Below, in pieces: positions 46,706 through 55,597 of a stretch of DNA of 64,000 nucleotides (the stretch's first letter is position 1; each line of letters starts with the position of its first letter). Position numbers and translations under genes: made by a program. The notes below the pieces were generated by a model, which saw nothing but the letters and a program-made list of their open reading frames with translations, ran no database searches and had not been told where the DNA came from. The stretch covers positions 1,564,501 to 1,628,500 of the forward strand of contig NZ_OU745373.1 of assembly GCF_916618745.1 (NCBI RefSeq), in the 5' to 3' direction. The DNA comes from Cardiobacterium sp. Marseille-Q4385. Its GTDB lineage: Bacteria; Pseudomonadota; Gammaproteobacteria; Cardiobacteriales; Cardiobacteriaceae.

Positions 46706-46985
46706 CTGCCAAGCGGCATAAATACTGGCCCTGCCAAGCGGCGTAAACACTGAGCCCGCCAAGCGGCGTAGTTACTGGGCCCGTCAAGCAGCGTAGTTAC
46801 TGGGCCCGCCAAGCGGCGTAAACACTGGGCCCGCCAAGCGGCGTAAACACTGGGCCCGCCAAGCGGTGCAAATACTGGACCCGCCAAGCGGTGAAAACAC
46901 TGGACCCGCCAAGCGGTGCAAATACTGGACCCGCCAAGCGGTGAAAACACTGGACCCGCCAAGCGACGAAAACATTAACTCCGCC
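46706..46985. repeat. 25-bp tandem repeat array, about 11 units
   Basis: Units of the form CCCGCCAAGCGGCGTAAACA followed by CTGGG; 25-bp period. Variation is mainly in the middle (GTAAACA, GTAGTTA, GTGCAAATA). It sits between the convergent kinase gene and coaE. Open frames across it (minus strand) are by-products of the repeat. Confidence 0.92.
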
Positions 46986-47053
46986 AAGTATCCACGAAGG
47001 TGATTTTCTTGCTATGTGCGAGGAAGATTGGAAAGAGATTTTGCGCGCAGGTT

Positions 47054-47659
47054 TCAGAAATCGTGCTGCTGCGCCCAACCAAGAAAGCGCTGGTGCAGTG
47101 CGGCGAGTTGGTGATAAGTTGCGGGGATGCCGCTTTCGTTGTTGACGATGAAATTGGCGCGACGTAGGCGCTCCTCACGTGAAATTTGTGCGGCGATGAT
47201 GGCGGCGATAGCGTCGCACCGTTGCCGGTCACGCTGGCTGCCGCGCAATAGCTGTGTGGCTGCGGAGACATCCACGACCAAGACAAGATCACAGAGTACA
47301 TCCAGTCCGTTTTCCAGCAACAGGGGGGCACTAAGCAAGCGGTAAGGTTCAGGCGGTGCCGCCTGCAATTGTTGCAGCAAGCGGTGACGAATGGCGGGCT
47401 GCATGATGGCATTCAGGCGGTTACGGGCAGCATCGTCTATAAAAGCGCGTACCCGCAGCACACCACGGTTGAGGTCGCCATCGGCGGTCAGAATATCGCG
47501 GCCAAACACGTCGGCCAGTTCCTGCAACAGCGGAGAGTCATTAGCGACAACTTCCCGTGCAATGATATCGGCATCAATGACGGCAACAGAACGGGCGGCA
47601 AACCAGTCGCTACATAAAGTCTTGCCACTGGCTATGCCGCCCGTCAATCCAATAATCAT
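47054..47659 (-). CDS. coaE: Dephospho-CoA kinase
   Basis: 201 residues: P-loop GLTGGIASGKT (4-14), VIDADIIAREV, and APLLLENGLDVLCDLVLVV with the family LLxE motif. It performs the last step of CoA synthesis, ATP-dependent 3'-phosphorylation of dephospho-CoA. It lies 5 bp after pilD, the usual pilBCD-coaE order of gamma-proteobacteria. Confidence 0.95.
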   Translation of the reverse strand: MIIGLTGGIASGKTLCSDWFAARSVAVIDADIIAREVVANDSPLLQELADVFGRDILTADGDLNRGVLRVRAFIDDAARNRLNAIMQPAIRHRLLQQLQAAPPEPYRLLSAPLLLENGLDVLCDLVLVVDVSAATQLLRGSQRDRQRCDAIAAIIAAQISREERLRRANFIVNNESGIPATYHQLAALHQRFLGWAQQHDF

Positions 47660-47664
47660 GAATG

Positions 47665-48543
47665 CTAGAGGGACAGGCCGGTTAGCGCTGCGATTCGTCC
47701 GCCATACATGAAAGTAAGCCAGCCGGCGATGGCCAGATAAGGACCAAAGGCCATCGGAATACTACGGCCAATACGATTAATAATGGCGAAGATAAGCCCG
47801 GTCACTGCCGAGAAGAACAGAATAAACGGCAGCATGGCAATCCCCTGCCAGGCACAAAGCAGCGCCAGCAGTTTGAAATCACCATAGCCCATTCCTTCCT
47901 TACCAGTTATCAGGCGGAATACCCAATATACCGACCACAATGAAAGATAGCCGACAATGGCTCCAATCACACTGGTATGCAAACTGACAAAGAGACCACC
48001 ATGAATGCAGGCTGCGATAATACCAAGCCACATAAACGGCAGGGTTATCACATCAGGCAACAGCTGTTTTTCTGCATCAATGAAAATCATGGCAAGCAGT
48101 GCCCATGTCAACAGCAGGGCAAAAATTAGTTGCCATGGATCGGGGTAACGCAGCACAACCAGAATACTCAGCACGCCGCACAGTAATTCCACCAATAAAT
48201 AACGGATAGATATCTTTGTGCCACAGCCGACACAGCGACCGCGTTGCAAGAGATAACTCACGATAGGAATATTCTGCCAGAAACGAATGTGGGTACCGCA
48301 ATTTGGACAATGCGACCCCGGAAACATCAGATTGAAGGTTTCCGTTGTTTTGAAAGGATTATTGTCTCCACCTTCCGTTTCACCATGCAGGATCTCCCAA
48401 GCGTACATTTTCTCTTCGCGCTCCATCATGACGGGCAGGCGATAGATAACGACGTTGAGAAAACTCCCCACCATCAAACCCCAAACGCCAATCAGCACAA
48501 TGCCGAAAGGCGTTTGGAAAAAAACGGCGTCTAAAGACATCAT
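47665..48543 (-). CDS. pilD: Prepilin peptidase / N-methyltransferase
   Basis: 292 residues, about seven or eight TM segments. The cytoplasmic zinc loop has two CxxC pairs (CPNCG at ~72, CVGCG at ~97). The aspartyl-protease residues are D in IFIDAEKQLLPD and in GMGYGDFK (GxGD family). It cleaves and N-methylates type IV prepilins. Its ATG overlaps the pilC stop by one base (TAATG). Confidence 0.95.
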   Translation of the reverse strand: MMSLDAVFFQTPFGIVLIGVWGLMVGSFLNVVIYRLPVMMEREEKMYAWEILHGETEGGDNNPFKTTETFNLMFPGSHCPNCGTHIRFWQNIPIVSYLLQRGRCVGCGTKISIRYLLVELLCGVLSILVVLRYPDPWQLIFALLLTWALLAMIFIDAEKQLLPDVITLPFMWLGIIAACIHGGLFVSLHTSVIGAIVGYLSLWSVYWVFRLITGKEGMGYGDFKLLALLCAWQGIAMLPFILFFSAVTGLIFAIINRIGRSIPMAFGPYLAIAGWLTFMYGGRIAALTGLSL

Positions 48544-49760
48544 TAGAACAATTGACCCAGATTGAAGATAGGCAGGTACATCGCGATAATCAAGCCGCCA
48601 ATGACAATCGCCAAGAATGCCATAATTGCCGGTTCGATCATGGCGGTCAGGTTATCAATACGCCAATCCAGTTCTTCTTCGTAATAAGTTGCAACCCGTC
48701 CCAGCATCTCACCCAAGTTACCGGATTCCTCACCGATGGCGGTCATTTGTACGGCAATCGTCGGGAATAAACCGGTATTTTTCATGGCAAAGCTCATTTG
48801 CTGACCGTTTTGCACGTCATCACGAATTTCATAAACCGCTCTTTCAAAGAGGACGCTGCCGGTTGCCGGTGCCGTTGCCTGCAAACCGCGCATTAACGGG
48901 ACACCAGCATTAAACAAAGTAGACATGGTACGGGCGAAACGGGCATTGGCGCCGCATTTCAAAATTCCACCGATAACGGGCGTCTTGAACATGACAATAT
49001 TGGTTTTTTCCTGCAGGTTTTTATTACGCCGTTTTATCCAGAAAAACAGATAGCAGAAGAAGATGAAGGCAATAAAGAAGTAAATTCCTTTTTGCACCAT
49101 AAAGTTGGACATTCCCACGACCATTTGTGTCAATCCAGGCAATTCTCCACCATTGGCAGTGAAGAATTCAGCAAATACCGGGACGACTTTAATTAATAGA
49201 ATTGCTGTTACAACAACCGCAAAAACCATAACAATTGCCGGATAGGTTAGAGCTTTTTTCACTTTTTTCTTGGTCGCTTCACCTTTTTCCAGGTTCAGAG
49301 CGATATTATCCATGGTGGACTCCAGCATACCAGCATCTTCACCCGCAGCGATCAAGCTCGTATAAAGATCGTCAAACTGCAGAGGGTGTGCCCGCATGGC
49401 TTCTGCCAAAGTTGCGCCGTTCTGGATACGTTCGTACAGATCAAAAACCATTTCCCGCATGGCCAAAGGCTTTTCAATACTTTCACCGACCAAATCCAAA
49501 GCGCGCAAAACCGGCATCCCCGCGCGCAGCATGGTCGCCATCTGACGGGTAAAAAACAGGATATCTTTACTCTTAATTTTCCCTTTGGATTCAAAGAGGG
49601 GTTTGGGTTTCTCTTTGACCGAGACATTAACCAATCCCTGTTTGGCTAGAAATGCCTTTAATACAGCATCATTTTTAGCATCGTTTTCACCGGAAATTTC
49701 TTTTCCCAGTTTGTTTCTGCCTTTCCATTGATAGGTCTTTAGTTCTTTTTTCGTTTCCAT
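48543..49760 (-). CDS. pilC: Type IV pilus inner-membrane platform protein
   Basis: 405 residues with duplicated GspF domains (about 70-195 and 275-400) and three TM segments. Conserved motifs FTRQMATMLRAGMPVLRALD and FARTMSTLFNAGVPLMRGLQ mark the two halves. It couples the PilB motor to pilus assembly. It lies 17 bp after pilB. The pil genes are less GC-rich than the rest of the window. Confidence 0.95.
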   Translation of the reverse strand: METKKELKTYQWKGRNKLGKEISGENDAKNDAVLKAFLAKQGLVNVSVKEKPKPLFESKGKIKSKDILFFTRQMATMLRAGMPVLRALDLVGESIEKPLAMREMVFDLYERIQNGATLAEAMRAHPLQFDDLYTSLIAAGEDAGMLESTMDNIALNLEKGEATKKKVKKALTYPAIVMVFAVVVTAILLIKVVPVFAEFFTANGGELPGLTQMVVGMSNFMVQKGIYFFIAFIFFCYLFFWIKRRNKNLQEKTNIVMFKTPVIGGILKCGANARFARTMSTLFNAGVPLMRGLQATAPATGSVLFERAVYEIRDDVQNGQQMSFAMKNTGLFPTIAVQMTAIGEESGNLGEMLGRVATYYEEELDWRIDNLTAMIEPAIMAFLAIVIGGLIIAMYLPIFNLGQLF

Positions 49761-49777
49761 GGTGACTCCTTAACTAG

Positions 49778-51475
49778 TTAGTCTGTGGTGACGCGTAAAA
49801 TTTCTTCAATACTGGTGAGGCCTTGGCGTACCTTGTTAAGCGCTGATTGACGCAAATCCCAGTATCCTTCTTTCTGGCATTGTTCGGCGATATCGGCTGC
49901 TGATGCATTGTGCAGGATCATTTCCGATAGTGATTCTGAAATGGGGACTACCTGATAAATACCTGCACGTCCGCGATATCCCTGATAGCTGCAGCGCTCG
50001 CAGCCTTTGGGGGCGTAAATGCGCAAATCATCAATTTCATCTTCGGCAAATCCCAAAGCTACCAGTTCGTCATGACTATGCCGACGATCGCGTATTTTGC
50101 AGTTACCGCACAAGCGGCGAGTCAAGCGTTGCGCCATGATCAGGTTGACGCTCGCCGCGATGTTATAGGACGGAATGCCGATATTGACGAGACGGGCGAT
50201 CGTTTGTGGCACGTCGTTGGTGTGCAGGGTGGAAAGCACCAAGTGTCCTGTTTGTGCTGCTTTTACAGCAATCTCACCCGTCACAATATCCCGGATTTCC
50301 CCGACCATAATGATATCGGGGTCTTGTCGCAGAAAAGCCTTGAGGGCAGCGGCGAAATCGAGTCCTGTTTTGGGATTGACGTTGACCTGATTGATACCGG
50401 GCAAGTTGATTTCTACCGGGTCTTCCGCAGTGGAGATATTGACGGTTGGTTTATTCAGGATAGACAGCCCTGTATAAAGGGATACGGTTTTACCGGAACC
50501 CGTCGGACCGGTAACCAGCACCAATCCTTGAGGCTTACTGATAGCGTCTAGATAATGCTGTTTTTGATCCGGCTCGAAGCCCAAAACATCTATATTTAGT
50601 TTTGCAGCCGAGCTATCCAAAATACGCAATACAATTTTTTCGCCCCACAGCGTAGGCAGTGAACTGACCCGAAAGTCTATAGCCTTGGTTTCGGAAACTT
50701 GCAATTTTATCCGGCCATCTTGCGGCACGCGTTTTTCGGCGATGTCTAAGCTGGCCATAACTTTCAGACGAGCAGTAATCCGGTTGGCGATATTGGGCGG
50801 TGGCGCGGCAACTTCCTGCAAAACACCATCCCGACGGAAACGTACCCGATAGCTGGTTTCATAGGGTTCGAAATGCAAGTCCGAGGCACCCGTACGGATA
50901 GCATCAAGCAGCATACCGGATACAAAGCGAACAACAGGCGCTTCTTCTTCCGTTCCAGGCATGCCAGCGAGCGCTTCGCTGATAGCATTGATATTTTGTT
51001 CTTGGTTTTCGTCATCCTCAAAGATTTGTTCCATGCCGCTTACGCCGGCATAGTGATCCTCGATGAGCGCTTCGATTACACCCATATCGGCAATAATGGG
51101 CTCTACGGAAGTGAATTTCCCTTGATATTTGAATTCATCCAGCATCATGCGATTGGATGGATCAAAAGTAGCAATAAACAGGCGACCACCTGCCGCGTAA
51201 AACGGCAGAGCCATATGTTTGCGGACAATGGCTTCTTTGAATTGTGCTGTCAATTCCCGGCGAATATCCATTTCCCGCAACATGACATATGGAAGATTAT
51301 AGACTTCCCGATTTATCTTTGATAACCGAGAGCCATCTAGCAATCCATCGCTAAGTAATTGTTGAAGAAAATTGCCACGTTTTTTCTGTACGCTAATCTG
51401 CACTTCCCTGATTTGTTCGGGGGTACAGATTTTATGCTGCACCATATAACCAATTAAGGGATCATAATCGCTCAT
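49778..51475 (-). CDS. pilB: Type IV pilus extension ATPase
   Basis: 565 residues: T2SSE N-terminal domain (about 1-150), RecA-like hexameric ATPase core with Walker A GPTGSGKT (~322), an Asp box, Walker B IIMVGEIRD (~390), a His box HLVLSTLHTNDVPQT and a C-terminal zinc site (CGNCKIRD ... CERCSYQG). It powers pilus extension. The preceding trpG-type gene overlaps its start by 4 bases. Confidence 0.96.
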   Translation of the reverse strand: MSDYDPLIGYMVQHKICTPEQIREVQISVQKKRGNFLQQLLSDGLLDGSRLSKINREVYNLPYVMLREMDIRRELTAQFKEAIVRKHMALPFYAAGGRLFIATFDPSNRMMLDEFKYQGKFTSVEPIIADMGVIEALIEDHYAGVSGMEQIFEDDENQEQNINAISEALAGMPGTEEEAPVVRFVSGMLLDAIRTGASDLHFEPYETSYRVRFRRDGVLQEVAAPPPNIANRITARLKVMASLDIAEKRVPQDGRIKLQVSETKAIDFRVSSLPTLWGEKIVLRILDSSAAKLNIDVLGFEPDQKQHYLDAISKPQGLVLVTGPTGSGKTVSLYTGLSILNKPTVNISTAEDPVEINLPGINQVNVNPKTGLDFAAALKAFLRQDPDIIMVGEIRDIVTGEIAVKAAQTGHLVLSTLHTNDVPQTIARLVNIGIPSYNIAASVNLIMAQRLTRRLCGNCKIRDRRHSHDELVALGFAEDEIDDLRIYAPKGCERCSYQGYRGRAGIYQVVPISESLSEMILHNASAADIAEQCQKEGYWDLRQSALNKVRQGLTSIEEILRVTTD

Positions 51476-52074
51476 GCCATAACCTTCCTGTTGTCGCCTG
51501 CGAATGTTTTAAGAAAATTGCCCAGCATTTGATGGCCGCATTCGGTCATAAAAGATTCGGGGTGGAATTGCACGCCTTCCATCATGAGTGAGGGATGGCG
51601 CATTCCCATCACGACTTGCTGGTCACCGTCGAATGACCAGGCGGTCATCATGAAACCCTGCGGTAATTGCTGCGGCGGTACTGCTAATGAATGGTAGCGC
51701 ACGACTTGCACGGGATTAGGCAAATCGCGAAAAACGCCCTCGCCCTTATGAAAAACCGTCGAGGTTTTTCCGTGCATCACCATCGGTGCTCTTGTGACCG
51801 TGCCACCAAACACGTACCCCATGCATTGGTGACCCAAACACACGCCAAGTATCGGAATTTCTCCGGCAAAGGCACGGATGATGGCGTTTGCCCCTTCTGC
51901 TTCAGCGGGGGAACAGGGGCCGGGGCCGATAACGATGTAATCAGGCGACAGTGTGTGTGCTTGTTCCGGGGTGATTTCGTCATTACGATAGACAACCGTC
52001 TCCTGCCCCAGTTCAGCAAAGTACTGTACGAGGTTGTAGGTGAACGAATCGTAATTATCTATCATCAAAAGCAC
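51472..52074 (-). CDS. trpG: Anthranilate/aminodeoxychorismate synthase glutaminase subunit
   Basis: 200-residue class I glutamine amidotransferase: catalytic Cys in GVCLGHQCMGY (~79), His and Glu in VQFHPES (~170). It supplies ammonia from glutamine for anthranilate (TrpG) or aminodeoxychorismate (PabA) synthesis; the two cannot be told apart alone. No trpE or pabB is in the window. Placement directly before pilB, with an ATGA overlap, is unusual. Confidence 0.88.
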   Translation of the reverse strand: MLLMIDNYDSFTYNLVQYFAELGQETVVYRNDEITPEQAHTLSPDYIVIGPGPCSPAEAEGANAIIRAFAGEIPILGVCLGHQCMGYVFGGTVTRAPMVMHGKTSTVFHKGEGVFRDLPNPVQVVRYHSLAVPPQQLPQGFMMTAWSFDGDQQVVMGMRHPSLMMEGVQFHPESFMTECGHQMLGNFLKTFAGDNRKVMA

Positions 52075-52130
52075 AGCAAAATCCCGCCTTATCTAAACAA
52101 ATTGCAATTATAGCACCATCTTTTGTGCAA

Positions 52131-52793
52131 ATGATACATATCGAACAGGAACCCGCCTTCGTCTTGCACCGCCGTCCTTACAAGGAAAATCATTATTTAA
52201 TTGATGTACTTAGCGTACATTATGGCTGTTTTCGTGCCAGTGTACGCATCCCGCAGCAGCGAACGCACCGCCAGACTCATATTTATGCCCCTTTTCATTT
52301 ATTAGCTGTATCAGGACAGCGAAAGGGGGAACTTGCCAGTTTATGGCAGGCGGAGGTCCAGGGCAGTTTTATCCCGCCGGCCGGTCAGCCTCTGCTAAAC
52401 GCTCACTACCTGAACGAAATTCTTTTGGGCCTGTTGCCGATGGACGATCCCGTGCCGCAATTGTTTTATCAATATGCCCAAGCCCTGCAATCTCCAGATG
52501 CCTCTGCGTTGCGCCGCTTTGAATACGCCTTGTTGATGCACTTGGGCTTGCTGCCGGAGATGCAGGGGCATGCACCCTATTATTCCCTGGATAGCAGCGG
52601 AGATACGGCGGTACTGTGTGCCGCAGCGCAGGGCTATCGCCGTGAGATATTGCAGGGATTATTGCAGGGGGATCCTGATTGGTCCCATCCGGATACGCGA
52701 CATTTATTACAGCGACTTGTGCATCTCTATAGTCAGCGGCGCGCCAATACCCGTAAAACCACCATCGCGCTAAAACAGCTCCTGCAAAGGTAA
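52131..52793 (+). CDS. recO: DNA repair protein RecO
   Basis: About 220 residues: N-terminal OB fold (EPAFVLHRRPYKENHYLIDVLS; GCFRASVRIPQQ), then a helical C-terminal domain (LNAHYLNEILLGLLPMDDPVPQLF; LRRFEYALLMHLGL), the family pattern. It loads RecA with RecR at gaps. There is an in-frame GTG two codons upstream (52125) and no clear ribosome site for either. Confidence 0.9.
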   Translation: MIHIEQEPAFVLHRRPYKENHYLIDVLSVHYGCFRASVRIPQQRTHRQTHIYAPFHLLAVSGQRKGELASLWQAEVQGSFIPPAGQPLLNAHYLNEILLGLLPMDDPVPQLFYQYAQALQSPDASALRRFEYALLMHLGLLPEMQGHAPYYSLDSSGDTAVLCAAAQGYRREILQGLLQGDPDWSHPDTRHLLQRLVHLYSQRRANTRKTTIALKQLLQR

Positions 52794-52832
52794 GCGCTGA
52801 AAAGGCGCTCATCCTTTGCCAGGGTCAATGAT

Positions 52833-54170
52833 TTATTCGTGGCCAATTTGCGGAATCGGGCTGTCATTGCCATCACCAATGAGCCCCGTTTTGAGATAAA
52901 GCGCCAGTTTGCTGCGGCTATCGCTGATGTCGAGATTGCGCATGGTCAGCTGGCCGATGCGGTCGGCGGGGGTGAATGCCGCATGTTCCACTTTTTCCAT
53001 TGACAGACGTTCCGGCGCGTAAGAAAGGTTTGGCGATTCGGTATTGAGGATGGAATAGTCGTTGCCGCGACGCAGTTCGAGGGTAACCTCACCCGTGATG
53101 GCTTTAGCGACCCAGCGTTGCGCGGTTTCGCGCAGCATCAGCGCTTGCGGGTCGAACCAGCGACCCTGATAGAGCAGGCGGCCGAGGCGGATACCGTTGA
53201 TGCGGTACTGCTCGATCGTGTCTTCGTTGTGGATGCCGGTGACGAGACGTTCATAGGCGATGTGCAGCAGGGCCATACCGGGCGCCTCGTAGATACCGCG
53301 TGATTTCGCTTCAATAATGCGATTTTCAATCTGATCGCTCATGCCGAGGCCGTGACGCCCGCCGATGCGGTTAGCTTCCAGCATCAGCTCAACCGGATCG
53401 CTGTATTCATGTCCGTTCAGGGCGACCGGTACCCCTTCAGCGTAACGGATGCGCACTTCTTCCGGCGCGATGGCGACATCCTGCTGCCAAAAGGCTACGC
53501 CCATAATCGGCTCGATGATGCGGATGCCGCTGTTCAGATATTCCAGGTCTTTCGCTTCATGGGTGGCGCCGAGCAAATTGGAATCCGTGGAATACGCCTT
53601 TTCCGCACTCATCTTATAGTTGAAGCCGTTGGCGTTGAGGAACTGCGACATTTCTGTGCGACCGCCGAGTTCATCAATGAAGTCTTGATCCAGCCAGGGC
53701 TTATAAATTTTCAGACGCGGGTTGGTCAAAAGACCGTAGCGGTAGAAGCGTTCAATATCGTTACCTTTATACGTACTGCCGTCGCCCCAGATATGGACGC
53801 TGTCTTCCTGCATCGCAGCAACCAGCCTCGTGCCGGTCACGGCGCGGCCAAGCGGAGTGGTGTTGTAATAAATACAGCCGGCAGTGGTGATGTGGAAAGC
53901 GTTGCACTGGATAGCGGCGATACCTTCACGCACCAGTTGGGCACGACAATCCACCAGGCGTGCATGTTCAGCGCCAAAAGTGAGAGCCTTTTGCGGAATA
54001 GCGGCATAATCGCTTTCGTCGGGCTGACCGAGATTAGCGGTATAAGCATAAGGGCGTGCGCCTTTTTGCTTCATCCACAGCAAAGCGGTGGACGTATCCA
54101 GCCCGCCGGAAAAAGCGATACCGACTTTTTCACCGACGGGCAGGTGTTGCAGGATGGTTGCTTGGCTCAT
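52833..54170 (-). CDS. argG: Argininosuccinate synthase
   Basis: 445 residues, the E. coli-type long form. PP-loop ATP site AFSGGLDTSTALLWM (about 19-33), then YTANLGQPDE, the citrulline/aspartate region TTAGCIYYNTTPLGRAVTGT and IWGDGSTYKGNDIERFYRYG. It joins citrulline and aspartate in arginine synthesis. No other arg genes are near. Confidence 0.96.
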   Translation of the reverse strand: MSQATILQHLPVGEKVGIAFSGGLDTSTALLWMKQKGARPYAYTANLGQPDESDYAAIPQKALTFGAEHARLVDCRAQLVREGIAAIQCNAFHITTAGCIYYNTTPLGRAVTGTRLVAAMQEDSVHIWGDGSTYKGNDIERFYRYGLLTNPRLKIYKPWLDQDFIDELGGRTEMSQFLNANGFNYKMSAEKAYSTDSNLLGATHEAKDLEYLNSGIRIIEPIMGVAFWQQDVAIAPEEVRIRYAEGVPVALNGHEYSDPVELMLEANRIGGRHGLGMSDQIENRIIEAKSRGIYEAPGMALLHIAYERLVTGIHNEDTIEQYRINGIRLGRLLYQGRWFDPQALMLRETAQRWVAKAITGEVTLELRRGNDYSILNTESPNLSYAPERLSMEKVEHAAFTPADRIGQLTMRNLDISDSRSKLALYLKTGLIGDGNDSPIPQIGHE

Positions 54171-54293
54171 GAATTATTCCGGTAAAAAAAGACGAAAGGG
54201 CATTCTAGCACCACGAGGCGCAGATGGTAGCGCTAAAGCGTACATTACATTAGATATTCCCTATAATTGCCGATTTTTTGAGGAAAAATCGTC

Positions 54294-54953
54294 ATGAACG
54301 AGAAGATTTTAGTCATTTTTTCCGGCGGACAAGATTCAACGACTTGCCTACTGCAAGCAATCGCGACGTGTGGGGCACCCCAAGTCGAGACAATAACCTT
54401 TTGCTATGGACAGCGACATGCCATCGAACTGGAATGCGCGCGCCGGATAGCCGCTGATTTGCAGGTACGGCAAACCGTGCTGGACATCCCCCAACTGCAA
54501 GCCGTAACCCATAACGCGCTGATAGATGAAAACGCCGCGATTACCCAAGGGGATGACGGCCTGCCGACCACCTTCGTGGACGGGCGCAACGCCCTGTTCC
54601 TCCTCTATGCGGCGATTTACGCCAAAGGGCGCGGCATCCGCCGCATCATGATTGGCGTATCGGAAGCAGATTTCTCCGGCTACCCCGACTGCCGCGACAT
54701 TTTCATCAAATCCATGAACGTCAGCCTGAACCTGGCGATGGCTTACGACTTCCGCATCGAAACGCCACTGATGAACCTCAAAAAAGCGGAAGTCTGGGCG
54801 CTTGCCGACCAACTGGGGCGACTGGATTACGTCCGCGAATACAGCCACAGCTGCTATCGCGGCGTGCGCGGGGGTTGCGGCACATGCCCGGCCTGCGAAC
54901 TGCGAGAACGCGGCTGGCGTGAATACCAGGCTCTACGCCAGGCGCGGGGATAA
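54294..54953 (+). CDS. queC: 7-cyano-7-deazaguanine synthase (preQ0 synthase)
   Basis: 219 residues: PP-loop FSGGQDSTTCLLQA (about 9-22), FCYGQRHAIELECARRIA, and the zinc site with four Cys near the end (CYRGVRGGCGTCPACELR). It converts CDG to preQ0 for queuosine. A TATAAT -10 box is at 54262-54267; I see no preQ1 riboswitch. AGGAAAAA precedes the ATG. Confidence 0.95.
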   Translation: MNEKILVIFSGGQDSTTCLLQAIATCGAPQVETITFCYGQRHAIELECARRIAADLQVRQTVLDIPQLQAVTHNALIDENAAITQGDDGLPTTFVDGRNALFLLYAAIYAKGRGIRRIMIGVSEADFSGYPDCRDIFIKSMNVSLNLAMAYDFRIETPLMNLKKAEVWALADQLGRLDYVREYSHSCYRGVRGGCGTCPACELRERGWREYQALRQARG

Positions 54954-55066
54954 AACCGGCACCGAACTCACGGCGCCATTCCTAAAAACTGGGCTCGCCA
55001 GGCACTCAGATTCCATCTTCCGCTTGCGGGGGAGCGTTGGGGTGTGCGTCCGCAGAAGAGAAACGC
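54954..55066. repeat. Intergenic tract with palindromic repeat
   Basis: Contains TCTTCCGCTTGCGGGGGAGC and GTTGGGGTGTGCG, a diverged copy of the CCCTCTCCCGCTTGCGGG-type repeat. No gene. Confidence 0.6.
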
Positions 55067-55494
55067 CGCCAAGCGGGATAAATGCTGGGGTTGCGTAGAG
55101 TAGGCCTTGACCCACCGTAAAACGATGTTGCGATGGCATGGTGGGCTAAAGCCCGCTCTACCGTTCAAATCGCCGCCAGGCGGGATAACGGCTGGGGTTG
55201 CGTGGGGTAGGCCTTGACCCACCGCAAAACGATGTTGCGATGGCATGGTGGGCTAAAGTCCGCCCTACGGTTCAAATCGCCGCCAAGCGGGATAAATGCT
55301 GGGGTTGCGTAGGGTGGGTCTTGGCCCACCGTAAAACGATATTGCGATGGCATGGCGAGCTAAACCCCACCCCTATAGTTCAAATCGTTGCCAAGCGGGA
55401 TAAATGCTGGGGTTGCGTAGGGTGGGCCTTGGCCCACCGTAAAACAATGTTGCGATGGCATGGTGGGCTAAAGCCCGCTCTACGGTTCAAATCG
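55067..55494. repeat. ~107-bp tandem repeat, four copies
   Basis: Each unit reads CGCCAAGCGGGATAAATGCT, GGGGTTGCGTAGGGTGGGCC, TTGGCCCACCGTAAAACGAT, GTTGCGATGGCATGGTGGGC and so on to TTCAAAT. The copies differ at about 5-10% of sites. Each begins with a 25-bp-family motif and contains two GTGGGC palindromes. Coding here is not credible. Confidence 0.9.
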
Positions 55495-55597
55495 CTGCCA
55501 AGCGGCATCAGTACTGGACCCGCCAAGCGGCGTAAATGCTGCTCTCGCACCAAGCGGGATGGATACTGGCTTCTTGCGCACGAGGTTGCGGCGTGGT

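Noticed and set aside
46706..46985. 25-bp array as a CRISPR
   Set aside because: The units are directly adjacent with no unique spacers, so this is a tandem repeat.
46579..47078. Several overlapping minus-strand ORFs with repeated peptide units (GPVFxPLGG type)
   Set aside because: Same reason: by-products of the 25-bp tandem array.
54190..54293. Possible preQ1 riboswitch before queC
   Set aside because: No preQ1-type hairpin with a C-rich loop and A-rich tail could be found; only a TATAAT box is visible.
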